Positions 43,990 to 54,784 are shown, counted from the first letter of the stretch. The stretch is 64,000 nt of DNA from Nicotiana tabacum (GCF_000715075.1 NC_134087.1:128117018-128181017), one strand, 5' to 3'. Translations and numbers: made by a program. Notes: a model not told the origin generated them from the letters alone.

Positions 43990-44602
43990 GCCGGTTCGAG
44001 GTAAGTGACTTGCCTAACCTTGTGTGGGGGACCTTCCCCTTAGGATTTGGTATTACTGTTAATTGAAATGCCTTGTACGTGAGGTGACGAGTGCGTACTT
44101 GTGCCAATTATTGAAAATCCGATTTTCATTAAGTAATTACTAGAATGTTTCTTTTCCTGTTTATATTACTTGTACTTAAAGCCTGTTGTTAGCTTAAGAA
44201 AATATGTCTAAGTGATTTAATTGTCTTATTTTCTCAAACTGCTTTACCTGAATTATGTGCAGCATGCTAGGCTAGAATTACTTGTTTGTCTTAATATAAA
44301 ATGACATTTATTGAATATTTTCCTGATGCTGCTGTATGCTTATTTGGGACTATGGATGTGGGATTCCGGTAGCTCCCCCTTGCCTGTTTATTTAGGACTA
44401 CGGATGTGGGATTTCGGTAGATCCCCCTGCACAGTTATATAGAACTACGGGACCGCACCTGGTAGATTCCCCCAGTACTAGCTATTTACACTTGTCACGA
44501 CCCCGGTTCGCCCTCAGTAAACCATCATGACAGCACCTAGTCTCTACGAGTAGGTAAGCCTAAAATGCGGAAGATAAACAAAATTTGCGGAAGAAAATAA
44601 TT
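43990..44602 (+). repeat. Second copy of the 5' LTR rearranged unit
   Basis: 43990-44492 repeats 42791-43293, and 44493-44602 repeats the inverted segment from 43294. So a unit of about 1.2 kb is tandemly duplicated, the second copy cut short at the gag junction. The bases CTACCCAAGAT occur on both sides of a small LTR-derived piece (44612-44650). Confidence 0.88.
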
Positions 44603-44647
44603 TAGAGGCCTACCCAAGATTCTGGTAGATCCCCCTGCGCTACCCAA

Positions 44648-46100
44648 GATGATCAGGCACCCGCACCCCCTACTGCAGCTATTAGAGGCCGGGGCCGAGG
44701 TAGAGGCCTAGGATGCGCACGTGGTGCAGCCAGAGCACCGGCGCGAGCTTCCATCGAGGTACCACCAGCTGTTCCAGCCGAAGTCCATGCACCTGATACG
44801 CCTACTGCTACTACTACTCTAGCACTTCAGGGGACTCTGGCACAGTTCATGAGCATGTACACCACTTTGGCTCAGGCAGGGTTGCTTCCTCTTACTGCGG
44901 CTACATCTCAGGCCGGGGGAGGAGCATAAACTCCCGCCGCCCGTACTCTTGAGCAGCGAGTGCATGTTGAGCAGGTCCCTAAGATTATTCATGTACAACC
45001 TGCAATCCAAGACCAGCCCGAGGACAGGGCAACGGTTTCCGAGGATGAGCAGCTGAGGCTTGAGAGGTTCAAGAAGTACAAACCTTCTGTATTTAGTGGT
45101 CTAGCATCGGATGATGCTCTGGGATTTCTAGATGAGTGTTACTGTATTCTCTGTACCATGGGTATATCAAGATCGAGCGGGGTTTCCTTCACTACTTTCC
45201 AGCTTCGAAGAGCCGCCTATGAGTGGTGGCGCACCTATGAGTTAGACAGCCCGGATGAGGCTGCTTCACTGACTTGGACTCCGTTTTCAGATATGTTCCT
45301 GAGAGAGTATGTTCCTTAGAGCCTCAGGGACGCATGGCATGCAGAGTTTGAGAATTTGCACCAGGGTGTTATGACTATCTCAGAGTATGTTGTCTGTTAC
45401 ACTTGTTTGGCTAGACATGCACCAACCTTGGTTTCTACTGTTCGTGAGAGGGTTCGCCGGTTTATTGAGGGCCTTATTCCCAACATTAGGTCTAGCATGG
45501 CTTGTGAGTTGGAGTTGGATATTTCTTATCAGCAGGTGGTGAGCATTACTAGGAGGATTGAGGGTATGCATGCTAGGGAGAGAGAGGAGAGGGAAGCCAA
45601 GAGGTCTCGAGAGTCGGGCCATTATTCTGGTGCCCGTGCCTGTGCCCCAACTACATGTCATCATGGTAGGGATTATATGAGTCACCCTGTTCATTCAGCT
45701 CTTCCAGTAGCCAGTGGTATTCCAGTTCCTCCTAGACCTTAGGAGCATTACTATGCACCTTTGGTCTCTAGCGCGCCTCCTACGCGGGGTGCTTTCAGAG
45801 GTCAGTCCAGTAGACCTGGCCTGAGCCAGTCACAACCGCCACGTCCTCCCAACACTTGTTTTGAGTGTGGTGACACATGCCATATGGTAAGGGATTTCCC
45901 CAGACTTGGGAGGGGTGCACCTCCACAGACTTCTCAGCCACAGCGTGCCTCGCAGAGTTCTCAAGCTATGATTACAGCTCCAGTTTCTACCCCACTTGCT
46001 CAGCCAGCTAGAGGTGGAGGTCAGGGAGGTAGAGGTCGCCCTAGAGGGGGAGGCCAGGCCAAATGCTATGCCCTTCCTAGCTGTACCGAGGTTGTTGCCT
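44648..46100 (+). pseudogene. Gag of the nested chromovirus
   Basis: The capsid/nucleocapsid precursor starts with an Arg/Gly-rich stretch (IRGRGRGRG). The capsid part shows RFKKYKPSVFSGLASDD, RRAAYEWWRTYEL and MFLREYVP, then RRFIEGLIPNIRSSMA and REREEREAKRSRESG. The nucleocapsid box reads CFECGDTCHMVRDFPRL: the last Cys is Phe and a Gly is Cys, so zinc binding is doubtful. In-frame stops are TAA 44927, TAG 45317 and TAG 45740. One frame throughout and shared with protease and RT. No proper start codon remains because the leader was rearranged. Confidence 0.88.
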
Positions 46101-46114
46101 CCGATTCTGTCATC

Positions 46115-47995
46115 ACATGTATTATACTGGTTTGTCAAAGAGATCTATCAGTTCTATTCGATCCAGGCTCCACTTACTCTTATGTGTCTTCTTATTTTGC
46201 TCCACATTTGGGTGTACCTTAGGATTCTTTGAGTTCCCTTGTTTATGTTTCTACTTCTGTAGGAAATTCTCTTGTTGGGGACCGCATTTATCGGTCATTT
46301 TTGGTTGCTCTTAGTGGTTTTGAGACCAGAGTCAATTTATTGTTGCTCAGCATGGTAGATTTTGATATTATCTTGGGCATGGACTGGTTGTCGCCCCATT
46401 ATGCTATTCTTGATTGTCACGCCAAAACCGTGATGCTGGCTATGCTAGGTGTACCGCGTGTTGAGTGGAGGGGTACTTTAGATCACACTCCCAGTAGAGT
46501 TATTTCTTTTCTTAAAGCTCAGCGTATGGATAAGAAGGGGTGTGACACTTATTTAGATTATGTGAGAGACGTCAGTGTTGATACCCCTTCAGCTGATTCA
46601 GTCCCAGTAGTACGGGATTTTTTCGATGTGTTTCCAGCTGATCTTCCGGGCATGTCGCCTGATAAAGATATTGATTTTGGCATTGATCTATTTCAAGGTG
46701 CTCAGCCCATTTCTATTCTTCCATATCATATGGCTCCTCTTGAGTTGAAGGATCAGTTACAGGAATTGCTTGATAAGGGTTTTATTCGACCTAGTGTATC
46801 ACCTTGGGGTGCTCCTGTCTTGTTTGTGAAGAAAAAGGATGGTTCTATGCGTATGTGTATTGATTATCACCAATTGAACAAGGTTACAGTGAAGAACCAT
46901 TATCCTTTGCCTCGTATCGATGATCTTTTTGACCAGCTTCAGGGCACACGGGTGTTTTCTAAGATTGACTTGCGCTCAGGTTACTATCAGTTGAAGATTC
47001 GGGAGCTAGATATCCCAAAGACTACTTTTAGGACTCCGTATGATCATTACGAGTTCCTTGTTATGTCATTTGGGCTGAACAACGCCCCAACAAACTTTAT
47101 GCATTTGATGCATAGTGTGTTTCGGCAATATCTTGACTCATTCGTCATTGTCTTTATTGATGATATTCTGGTGTATTCCCGGAGTCGGGAAGATCATGAG
47201 CAGCACCTGAGGATAGTGCTCCAGACCTTGAGAGAAGAAAAGTTACATGCTAAGTTCTCAAAATATGAGTTTTGGTTGGATTCCGTGGCATTCTTAGGCC
47301 ACGTGGTGTCGAGTGAGGGTATTTAGGCGGATTCGAAGAGTTGGCCCAGACCATCCTCAGCTACAGAGATCCACAGTTTTCTTGGCTTGGTAGGTAATTA
47401 CTGTCATTTTGTTGAGGGGCTTTCATTGATTGTAGCGCCTATGACCAGACTTGCCTAGAAGGGTGCTCCGTTCCAGTAGACGGAGGAGGGTGAGGCGAGC
47501 TTTTAGAATCTCAAGACAGCTTTGACTACAGCCCCAGTTTTGATATTACCTACAGGTTTGGGGTCTTACACTATCTGTTGTGATGCCTCGAGGATTGGCC
47601 TTGGAGTAGTTTTAATGCAGGATGGTAGGGTGATTGCCTACGTGTCCAGGTAGTTGAAGGTACATGAGAAGAATTACCCTGTCTATGATCTAGAGTTAGC
47701 TTCCATTGTTCACGCCCTAAAGATCTGGCATCATTATTTGTATGGTGTCCCCTGTGAGATTTATACCGATCATCGGAGCTTGCAACACCTGTTCAAGCAA
47801 AAGGATCTAAATGTGCGTTAGAGGAGATGGTTAGAGTTGTTGAAGGACTATGATATCACTATTTTATATCATCCGGGCAAGGCCAATATGGTGGCTGATG
47901 CCTTGAGTCTCCGGGCAGAGAGTTTGGGGAGTTTGGCTTATTTACCAGCATCGAAGAGGCCTATGACGATGGACGTTTAGGCCTTAGCTAGCCAT
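46115..47995 (+). pseudogene. Protease, RT and RNase H of the nested chromovirus
   Basis: The protease active site is LFDPGSTYSYVSSYF (about 46150), with [11 protein letters not shown] later. A TAG at 46220 cuts it. RT follows without interruption to 47326: [62 protein letters not shown] and [11 protein letters not shown] (catalytic DD intact), [11 protein letters not shown]. After TAG 47324 the RNase H region (47530-47900) has [34 protein letters not shown] and [17 protein letters not shown], with several further TAG codons where Gln or Trp is expected. Confidence 0.92.
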
Positions 47996-47998
47996 TTT

Positions 47999-49470
47999 GT
48001 GAGATTGGATCTTTCGGAGCCCAGTCGAGTTCTAGCTTGCGTGATTTCTCAGTCTTCCTTATTTGATCGTATCAGGGAGCGTAAGTATGATGACCCTCAT
48101 TTGCTTGTCCTCAAGGACAAGGTTCAGCATGGTGATGCCCGAGATGTGACTATTGGTGATGACGGGGTATTGAGGATGCGTGGTCGGATTTGTGTACCTA
48201 ATGTTGATGGACTTCGGGAATTGATTATTGAGGAGGCCCATAGTTCGCGGTATTCCATTCATCCGGTTGCCGCGAAGATGTATTAGGATTTGAGGTAGCA
48301 CTATTGGTGGAGGCGGATGAAGAAAGCCATAGTTGGATTTGTAGCTCGATGCCTCAACTGTCAGCGGTGAAGTATGAGCACCAGAGACTGGGTGGGTTGC
48401 TTCAGCAGATAGAGATTCCGAAGTGGAAGTGGGAGCGGATTACCATGGACTTTGTAGTTGGGCTCCCACGGACTTTGAGAAAATTCGATGCTATTTGGGT
48501 GATTGTGGATCGGCTGACCAAGTCCGCACACTTCATTCTTGTGTGTACTACCTATTCTTCGGAGCATCTAGCAGAGATTTATATCTGGGAGATTGTTCGT
48601 CTGCATGGTATTCCAGTTTCTATCATTTCAGATAGAGGTACTCAGTTCACATCATAGTTCTGGAAGGCCGTTCAGCATGAGTTGGGTACTCGGGTGGAGT
48701 TGAGTACAACATTTTACCCTCAGACGGACGGACAGTCCGAGCGCACTATTCAGATTCTTGAGGATATGCTCCGTGCGTATGTGATTGAGTTTGGAGGGTC
48801 TTGGGATCAGTTCTTGCCATTGGCGGAGTTTGCCTACAACAACAGTTATCAGTCCAGCATTCAGATGGCACCGTATGAGGCTTTATATGGTAGACGGTGT
48901 AGATCCCCGGTGGGTTGGTTTGAGCCGGGCGAGGCTAGATTATTGGGCACATACTTGGTTTAGGATGATTTGGAGAAGGTCAAGGTGATTCAGGATAGAC
49001 TCCGTACAGCCTAATCCCGATAGAAGAGTTACGCGGACCGTAAGGTTCGTGATGTTTCCTATGTGGTTGGAGAGCGGGTTCTGCTTTGGGTTTCACCTAT
49101 GAAGGGCGTTATGAGATTCGGGAAGAAAGGAAAGTTGAGTCCGAGGTTTATTGGTCTTTTTGAGATGTTGTGGTGTGTTGGGGAGGTTGCTTATGAGCTT
49201 GCCTTACCTCCTAGCTTGGCAGGAGTTCATTCGGTATTTCATGTTTCAATGCTCCGGAGGTATCACAGTGATCTGTCGCACATGTTAGATTTCAGTTTAG
49301 TTTAGTTGGACAAGGGTCTATCCTATGTTGAGGAGCCAGTGGCAATATTGGACAGGCAGGTTAGAAAGCTGAGGTCAAAGAATATTGCATCAGTGAAGGT
49401 TCAGTGGCGAGGTTAGCCGGTTGAGTGACCGAGCAAGATATGCGCAGCCGTTACCCTCATCTTTTCACCA
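47999..49470 (+). pseudogene. Integrase with C-terminal chromodomain
   Basis: The integrase zinc-binding part (EEAHSSRYSIHPVAAKMY ... CLNC) is interrupted by TAG 48284 and by another near 48296, and a 1-bp loss near 48366 shifts the frame. The core keeps D, D and E: ITMDFVVGLP, IISDRGTQFTS and DGQSERTIQ. The C-terminal part has YADRKVRDVSYVVGERVLLW and RYHSDLSHML. The chromodomain (about 49325-49440) begins EEPVAILDRQVRKLRSK and VQWRG but has TAG and TGA codons. Chromodomains steer insertion toward heterochromatin, fitting this setting. Confidence 0.9.
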
Positions 49471-49513
49471 CTTCAGGTATGTCTCTATGCTCGTTCAAGG
49501 ACGAACAAATGTT

Positions 49514-49527
49514 TAAGTGTGGGAGGA
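49514..49527 (+). other. Polypurine tract of the nested chromovirus
   Basis: TAAGTGTGGGAGGA directly before the 3' LTR; preceded by AAGGACGAAC as in the other Tekay-like elements. Confidence 0.8.
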
Positions 49528-50214
49528 CGTAACGACCCGGCCGGTTGTTTTAAGAATTTACGCCCCAATTCCCTATTACCTTCTTTCCCTGTATTTATTT
49601 CTGCTATTTTGATTTCCCGGGATGTTCGGTTTTGAGTTTCGGAGAGTTTTGGGACACTTAGTCCCTAAATGAGAGATTAAGTTCTAGAAATTGGACCATA
49701 GTCGGAGCAGTCTGAAGACGGCCTCGGAATGGAATTTCGTTGGTTCCGTTAGCTCCGTTGAGTGATTTCGGGATTAGGGGCATGATCGGATTGTGTTTTG
49801 GAGGTCCATAGCTAATTTAGGCTTGAAATGCCGAAAGTCGAATTTTTGAAGTTTTCGGTTCGATAGCGAGATTTTGATTCGATGGTTGGCATGGAATTCC
49901 GAAAGTTTGAGTAGCTTCGTAGGGTTTAATGTAACGTGTGTGCAAAATTGCAGGTCATTCGGATGAAGTTTGATAGACTTTTTGATCGAAAGCATAATTT
50001 GGAAGTTTTGGAAATCCTTAAGCTTGGATTGAAAGGTAATTTGTGGTTTTAGCGTTGTTTGATGTGATTCTAGGGTTGGAATAAGTTCGTTTGATGTTTT
50101 AGGACTGGTTGGTATATTTGGTTGAGGTCCGGGGGTCTCGGGTGAGTTTCGGGTGCTTAACAGAAGTGGAATTGGACTTAGGAAGAATTTGGAATTGCTG
50201 AATCTGTCATAACC

Positions 50215-50465
50215 GCACCTGCGAGTGTGGGACCGCAGGTGTGGCGCCGCAGAAGCGGCTACGTGGCCGCAAGAGTGAAATTTGGCCCAAGCTCCAGGAT
50301 CCGCAGGTGTGGCCGGGTTTTCGCAAATGCCGTGCCGCAGATGCGGCCAAGCCACCGCAGATGCGGACCCAGCCCGTTAAGTGACTTTTCGCACCTGTGG
50401 TGCATTCTTTCACAGTTGCGAGACCGCAAGTGCGCTCCCTTAATCACAGATACGGTAGTCGCTGG
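50215..50465 (+). repeat. CpG-rich palindromic word cluster in 3' LTR
   Basis: CCGCAGATGCGG, CCGCAGGTGTGG, CCGCAGAAGCGG and similar 12-bp near-palindromes repeat every 15-30 bp. Confidence 0.7.
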
Positions 50466-51323
50466 GCAGAGATATAAAATTTCGAGGGTTTGGTTCAAAA
50501 CTTGGAAAAATCAAATTGGAGCTCGGGAGAGGGCGATTTTGGGAGAAAATTGAAGAGGAAATCATTGGGTAGCAATTCTTTAACACTTTCTAATTATATT
50601 CCATCAATCTACAGTTAGTTTTATCATTTAATTTCGGATTGGAGATGAAAATTAGAGAAAAGTTGGAAGAAAGTTCTTAGACCTAGAATTCGAGTTTTGA
50701 TTGGGAATTTGACCTTAGATTTATATAATTTTTGTATGCATGAACTCGTGAGGGTATGCGGATTCTGAAAATATAAATTTTTCCCGATTCCGAGATGTGG
50801 GCCCGAGGGGCGTTTTGGTCATTTTACCTAATTTCGCGTATTAGCTTAGAATTTAATTGTAGAATCAGTTACTTGAAGTGTTATTTACATTACACAATTG
50901 AATTGAATAGATTTGGCCAATTTGGAGTCGAGTACTCGTGGCAAGAACATGGTTTCGAGTTGATTTTGAGCCGGTTCGAGGTAAGTGGCTTGCCTAACCT
51001 TGTGTGGGGGACCTTCCCCTTAGGATTTGGTATTACTGATAAATGAAATGCCTTGTACGTGAGGTGACGTGTGCGTACTTGTGCTAATTGTTGAAAATTT
51101 AGTTTTCATTAAGTAATTACTAGAATGTTTCTTTTCCTATTTTTATTACTTGCACTTAAAGCCTGTTGTTAGCTTAGGAAATCATGTCTAAGTGATTTAA
51201 TTGCCTTATTTTCTCAAACTGCTTTACCTGAATTTTGTGCAGTGTGCTAGGCTAGAATTACTTGTTTGCCTTAATATGAAATTGACATTTGCTGAATATT
51301 TTCCTGATGCTGCTGTATGTTTA

Positions 51324-51600
51324 TTTGGGACTACGGATGTGGGATTCAGGTAGCTCCCCTTGTCTGTTTATTTGGGACTACGGATGTGGGATTCCGATAG
51401 ATCCCCTTGCACAGTTATATGAAACTACGGGATTGTACCAGATAGATTTCCCCAGTACTAGGTATTTACATTTGGGACTACGGAACGGGATTCCGGTAGA
51501 TCCCCGCGCACTATGAGTTGGACTATGGGACGGTATCCCGGGAGATCCATTGGATATGTATAAATGGGACTACAGGACGGTATTCTGGGAGATCCACGGT
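51324..51600 (+). repeat. Hairpin repeat array, about six diverged units
   Basis: Units of 36-48 bp of the form GGGACTACGG-N-GGGATTCCGGTAGATCCCC. The outer arms GGGA/TCCC and CTAC/GTAG can pair. Confidence 0.75.
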
Positions 51601-51769
51601 TGTTATTTTTGGTACTGAGTTGTATTTCTTTCTATGTTTACTTTGCCTCTGTAATAGTTTTTGATGTCCTTCATATCCTGTGTTATTTTTACTGTTGTAC
51701 TTATTTACACCATTTATTTCACAGTGTTAAACCTTATATCTTATTTAACCTTTGTAGGGCCCTGACCTT

Positions 51770-51830
51770 CCTCGTCACTACTCGATCGAGGTTAGGCTTG
51801 GCACTTACTGAGTACCGTTGTGGTGTACTC
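51770..51830 (+). promoter_or_regulatory. Two-hairpin LTR module, copy in 49528-52271
   Basis: CCTCG (51770-51774) pairs with CGAGG (51787-51791), and GAGTAC (51810-51815) pairs with GTACTC (51825-51830). CTCGTCAC inside the first loop region is complementary to GTGACGAG (42885 in the 5' LTR; GTGACGTG in this LTR). Confidence 0.6.
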
Positions 51831-52276
51831 TTGCCCTTTCTGCGCATGTTTTTCATGTGCAGATCCAGGTACTTTGTCTCAGTCCTATCACCCTTGAGGC
51901 GAGGCGACTACTCCAGAGACTTCGGGGTATATCTGCTGCATCCACAGACCGAGGAGTCCCTTTCCATTCTACCTTGTAGTGATAGCCCTTCTATTTTCTT
52001 CTATTGATGTAGACATTTCGGAGTTAGAGCATTTTTATTATATTTGTAGCTTGTGATTCATGGGTTTCTGGGTTTTGGGAAAATGTATTGGTTTAAGAGT
52101 TAATATTGTGTATGCCGAGCGACACTTTTAAACGTTGTTGTATTACTCTATTTCTGTTTTAAATTATTTTCTTCCGCAAATTTGATTTATCTTTCGCATT
52201 TTAGGCTTACCTAGTCGTAGAGACTAGGTGCCGTCACGATGGTTCACGGAGGGCGAACCGGGGTCGTGACAAAACT

Positions 52277-52969
52277 ATAATTTTATGTATGCATATTTTT
52301 ATAAACAAACTAGTTTGGCCTCTTTGGTGACTAATAAACTATATAACATAAGTGCACACACAAAATAGAGATCATAAGATTTTATGCATATAAATACTTT
52401 AAACAATCTAGTTTGGTCATTTGGTGACTAACAAACTATATACACATTAATCACATATGCTATTCATTGATATCTTAATTGTCCAAAAGTTCAAACAGTA
52501 GAAACCAGACATTACGGCCTAAAATAAAACATAATGGTTGAGACTTAAATTAATTAAATTCTTGTCCACTAACATGATAAGATATCGAAAAAAAATTATC
52601 ATATTTTATTTTTCATACACACAGTTTACATAATAAAATATGTACTTAACAGGTTCACATTATCAAGGGTGAATTTATGTTTGCCAACTCAAGCACCAAA
52701 AGTTTTAGCACAATCCTTATGGGAGTATTATTCTGAAATCAGAAGCTAAACTTCTAAATAAACAATTTATTAGGTAGAGACCAACCTAATACATACTTAC
52801 GAACCATGATTTGTTCTTTTGTAATTGACTCAGCCTGAAGCGTTCCCATTATGTCAAAACAATTTGAGAGAAATAAGCTCTAAAATCATTATTCAAATAA
52901 AGATGTTATCACGTCGAAGCTTAAGTCTTCTAGGCTTTCAGCCGCGAAGATCATCAGTTCAAATTTCAT
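52277..52969 (-). other. 5' leader of the copia element
   Basis: AT-rich, no coding seen. It contains a repeated CTAGTTTGGTC / GTGACTAA-CAAACTATAT pair at about 52309-52340 and 52408-52440. It is continuous with 41001-41358 across the nested element. Confidence 0.6.
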
Positions 52970-52982
52970 GCTTATGATACCA
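52970..52982 (-). other. Copia primer binding site
   Basis: On the minus strand TGGTATCATAAGC follows the LTR end after two bases. The usual initiator-Met complement is TGGTATCAGAGC, so it is slightly decayed. Confidence 0.8.
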
Positions 52983-52984
52983 CA

Positions 52985-53317
52985 TGTTAGCATAAATACT
53001 AATTTATATCAGAATCTTGAACATGATAATCTTACACAAAATCATTACAAAAAACATACCTGAATCGTAAGCCATCATCGTGAAGCGAAAGCGTTAATTG
53101 AAATTGGTTTCTCGCCCCTTGCCCTAACTTTCATTACCGCCGCCTTTAGTGATAGAAGAAAGAAATAAAATACAGTAACTCTAATGGATGGGGAGAGGAT
53201 CAACTTAATTCGGTGCGTCCATCAAGTAACTGATCGAATGGATGAGATTTGCTTATTAATTAAATATTAATTACCTTAAACTTATTGGGCCACCAATAAA
53301 CGTAAGAAAATCATACA
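52985..53317 (-). repeat. 5' LTR of the copia element
   Basis: It matches 36269-36617 with about one difference in ten bases and a deletion around 53195-53210. Starts TGTTAGCATAAA, ends AATCATACA on plus. Confidence 0.92.
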
Positions 53318-53540
53318 GAGAAATCGCTTGTGCATGCAATATTAGAGTGACATGAGTGTTTGGAAGTCGACTGCAGCTGTTGCAACTCTAAACTTGAAGT
53401 TTAGCATTCCATCTTAGTATTTAGTTAAGGTCAACCGACTGCAAGCAGAAAAGGCATAAAAATACTTTTATACTAGGAGTAGCTAGTAGAGTATGACTAA
53501 GCTTGTTTTGTAATGTTCTCTCTTGGTGATTAATAAAAAA
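53318..53540 (+). pseudogene. L1-like LINE, C-terminal end and 3' tail
   Basis: After the duplicated GAGAA the frame reads EIACACNIRVT-like residues, the known end of plant L1 ORF2, continuing the LINE interrupted at 36268. AATAAAAAAATTAATT near 53530 may be the decayed poly(A) tail. Confidence 0.65.
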
Positions 53541-53789
53541 ATTAATTACCAAAAAAGAACATCTCCCTCTTCAATAATGATGTCACAGAATGTGAACATT
53601 GAGAAGGCACAACATGTTATCATACACAAGAACTTGTTGCAAATAGCATATTATCGGAACACCGGATCAACAGTTGAAGTTAGCCTACGACAGGTATATT
53701 GGTTGAACTGGCCCTCAGTTTCTTAAAATATTAGTGCCTTTTTCTTATAGATAAAGATGTTACACAAAAAATAAAATAGGATGGTTCAA
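53541..53789. other. Flank between LINE tail and RTE fragment
   Basis: No convincing feature; a 67-codon frame at 53523-53726 has no recognised motif. Confidence 0.35.
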
Positions 53790-54077
53790 ATGAAAAGGAG
53801 ATATTGGGATGTTATGTCATAAAAGAGTTCTTGCCAAAACAAAAGATAAGTTGTATAAAAGAGTTGCGAGACAAATTATGTTACATGAGAATGGATGTTA
53901 GGCTACTAAAGGTCTACACATGAACAAGATGAGTATCATAAGATGTGGATGCTATAATGGATGTTCGGTTATAGGAAATTAGATCAAACTAGAAATGATC
54001 ACACTTGACAGAAAGTGCAAGTACCACACATGAAGTATAAAAATGAGAGAAGGTTCTCTAAGAATGTTTAGTCATAT
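53790..54077 (+). pseudogene. Decayed RTE LINE fragment, first part
   Basis: With frameshifts, the translation tracks the RTE C-terminus at 26690-26900: residues ATKGLHMNKMS, then GYRKLDQTRN-like, then LRMFSHI, matching [19 protein letters not shown] and LRWFGHV there. The solo LTR interrupts it within the FGHV-like motif. The remainder (57128-57301) is too decayed to assign residue by residue. Confidence 0.6.
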
Positions 54078-54784
54078 TGTAATGACCTGGCTAGTTGTTT
54101 TGACTATTTAAGTCCCGATCCCCCTATTTGTTACCTCTTCTATGTTGTATTATGATTTCGTGACTTGCTAGGGATTCTTGGTTTTTGTTTCGGGTGAGTT
54201 TCGGAGTGAAATGTGACACATGGTCCATAAGTTGGAGCTTTAAGTGAAAAGAGTTGACTGTACTTTGACTTTTGTTTAGGCGACTCCAAAATGGAGTTTT
54301 GACTGTTCCAATATCTCCGTATGGTGATTTTGGTCTTAGGAGCGTGTTCGGATGTTGATTTGGAGGTCTGTAGGTCATTTCGGCTTGAATTGACGAAAGT
54401 TAGGGAGTTGAAAGTTTGGAAGGTTGAGAAGTTTCACCGGGAGTTGACTATATTGATATCGGGGTCGTATTCCAATTTTGGAAGTTGGAATAGGTCTATC
54501 ATGTCATTTATGACTTGTGTGTAAAATTTGAGGTCAATCGGAGTTGTTTTGATATGAACCAGCATTAGTTTCAGAATTCGGAAGTTCCAAGTTTCATAGG
54601 CTTGAATCAGGGTAGCGATGTTGCATTATGTGATTTTTGGCCTCGAGTAGATAAGTTATGTATTTTGAAACTTGTTGGTATACTCGAACAGGTCCCGTAG
54701 GTTCCGCGTGTGATTCAGATTAAATCCGGATCAAAATTGGACTTGATCATGTTGCTGAAGCATTAGCCTTTCTGGTGTCAACGC

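Larger units (their letters stand above)
41364..52271 (+). mobile_element. Ty3/gypsy chromovirus (Tekay/Del-like) nested in the copia element
   Basis: It starts TGTAACGATCC and ends GGTCGTGACA with perfect target duplications AAACT at 41359-41363 and 52272-52276. Domain order gag, protease, RT, RNase H, integrase, chromodomain on +. The 3' LTR is 2744 bp; the 5' LTR is rearranged and no PBS is found. The chromodomain and long LTRs place it with Tekay/Del-like chromoviruses. The coding frame is broken by many TAG stops. Confidence 0.92.
49528..52271 (+). repeat. 3' LTR of the nested chromovirus (2744 bp)
   Basis: It starts CGTAACGACCC, where the 5' LTR has TGTAACGATCC, so the terminal T is now C. 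It ends GGTCGTGACA. It contains a CpG cluster at 50215-50465, CGAGGTAAGTGG (donor-like) at 50977, a hairpin repeat array at 51324-51600 and the two-hairpin module at 51770-51830. Confidence 0.93.
36269..53317 (-). mobile_element. Ty1/copia retrotransposon on minus strand, with a gypsy element nested in it
   Basis: It has two short LTRs (36269-36617 and 52985-53317) and perfect 5-bp target duplications GAGAA at 36264-36268 and 53318-53322. The minus-strand domain order is gag, protease, integrase, RT, RNase H, which is the copia order. The internal sequence is split by the gypsy element 41364-52271. All ORFs are broken. The two LTRs differ noticeably, including a gap near 36505, so it is older than the nested element. 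Confidence 0.93.

Noticed and set aside
50227..50553. Frames in both strands through the LTR CpG cluster (also 49774-50355 and 42163-42375)
   Set aside because: They are LTR sequence; high GC removes stops by chance and equivalent frames are not conserved between the two LTRs.
51564..52007. 147-codon frame in the 3' LTR
   Set aside because: Its antisense counterpart lies in the inverted 5' LTR piece; it spans the structured module and has no domain.
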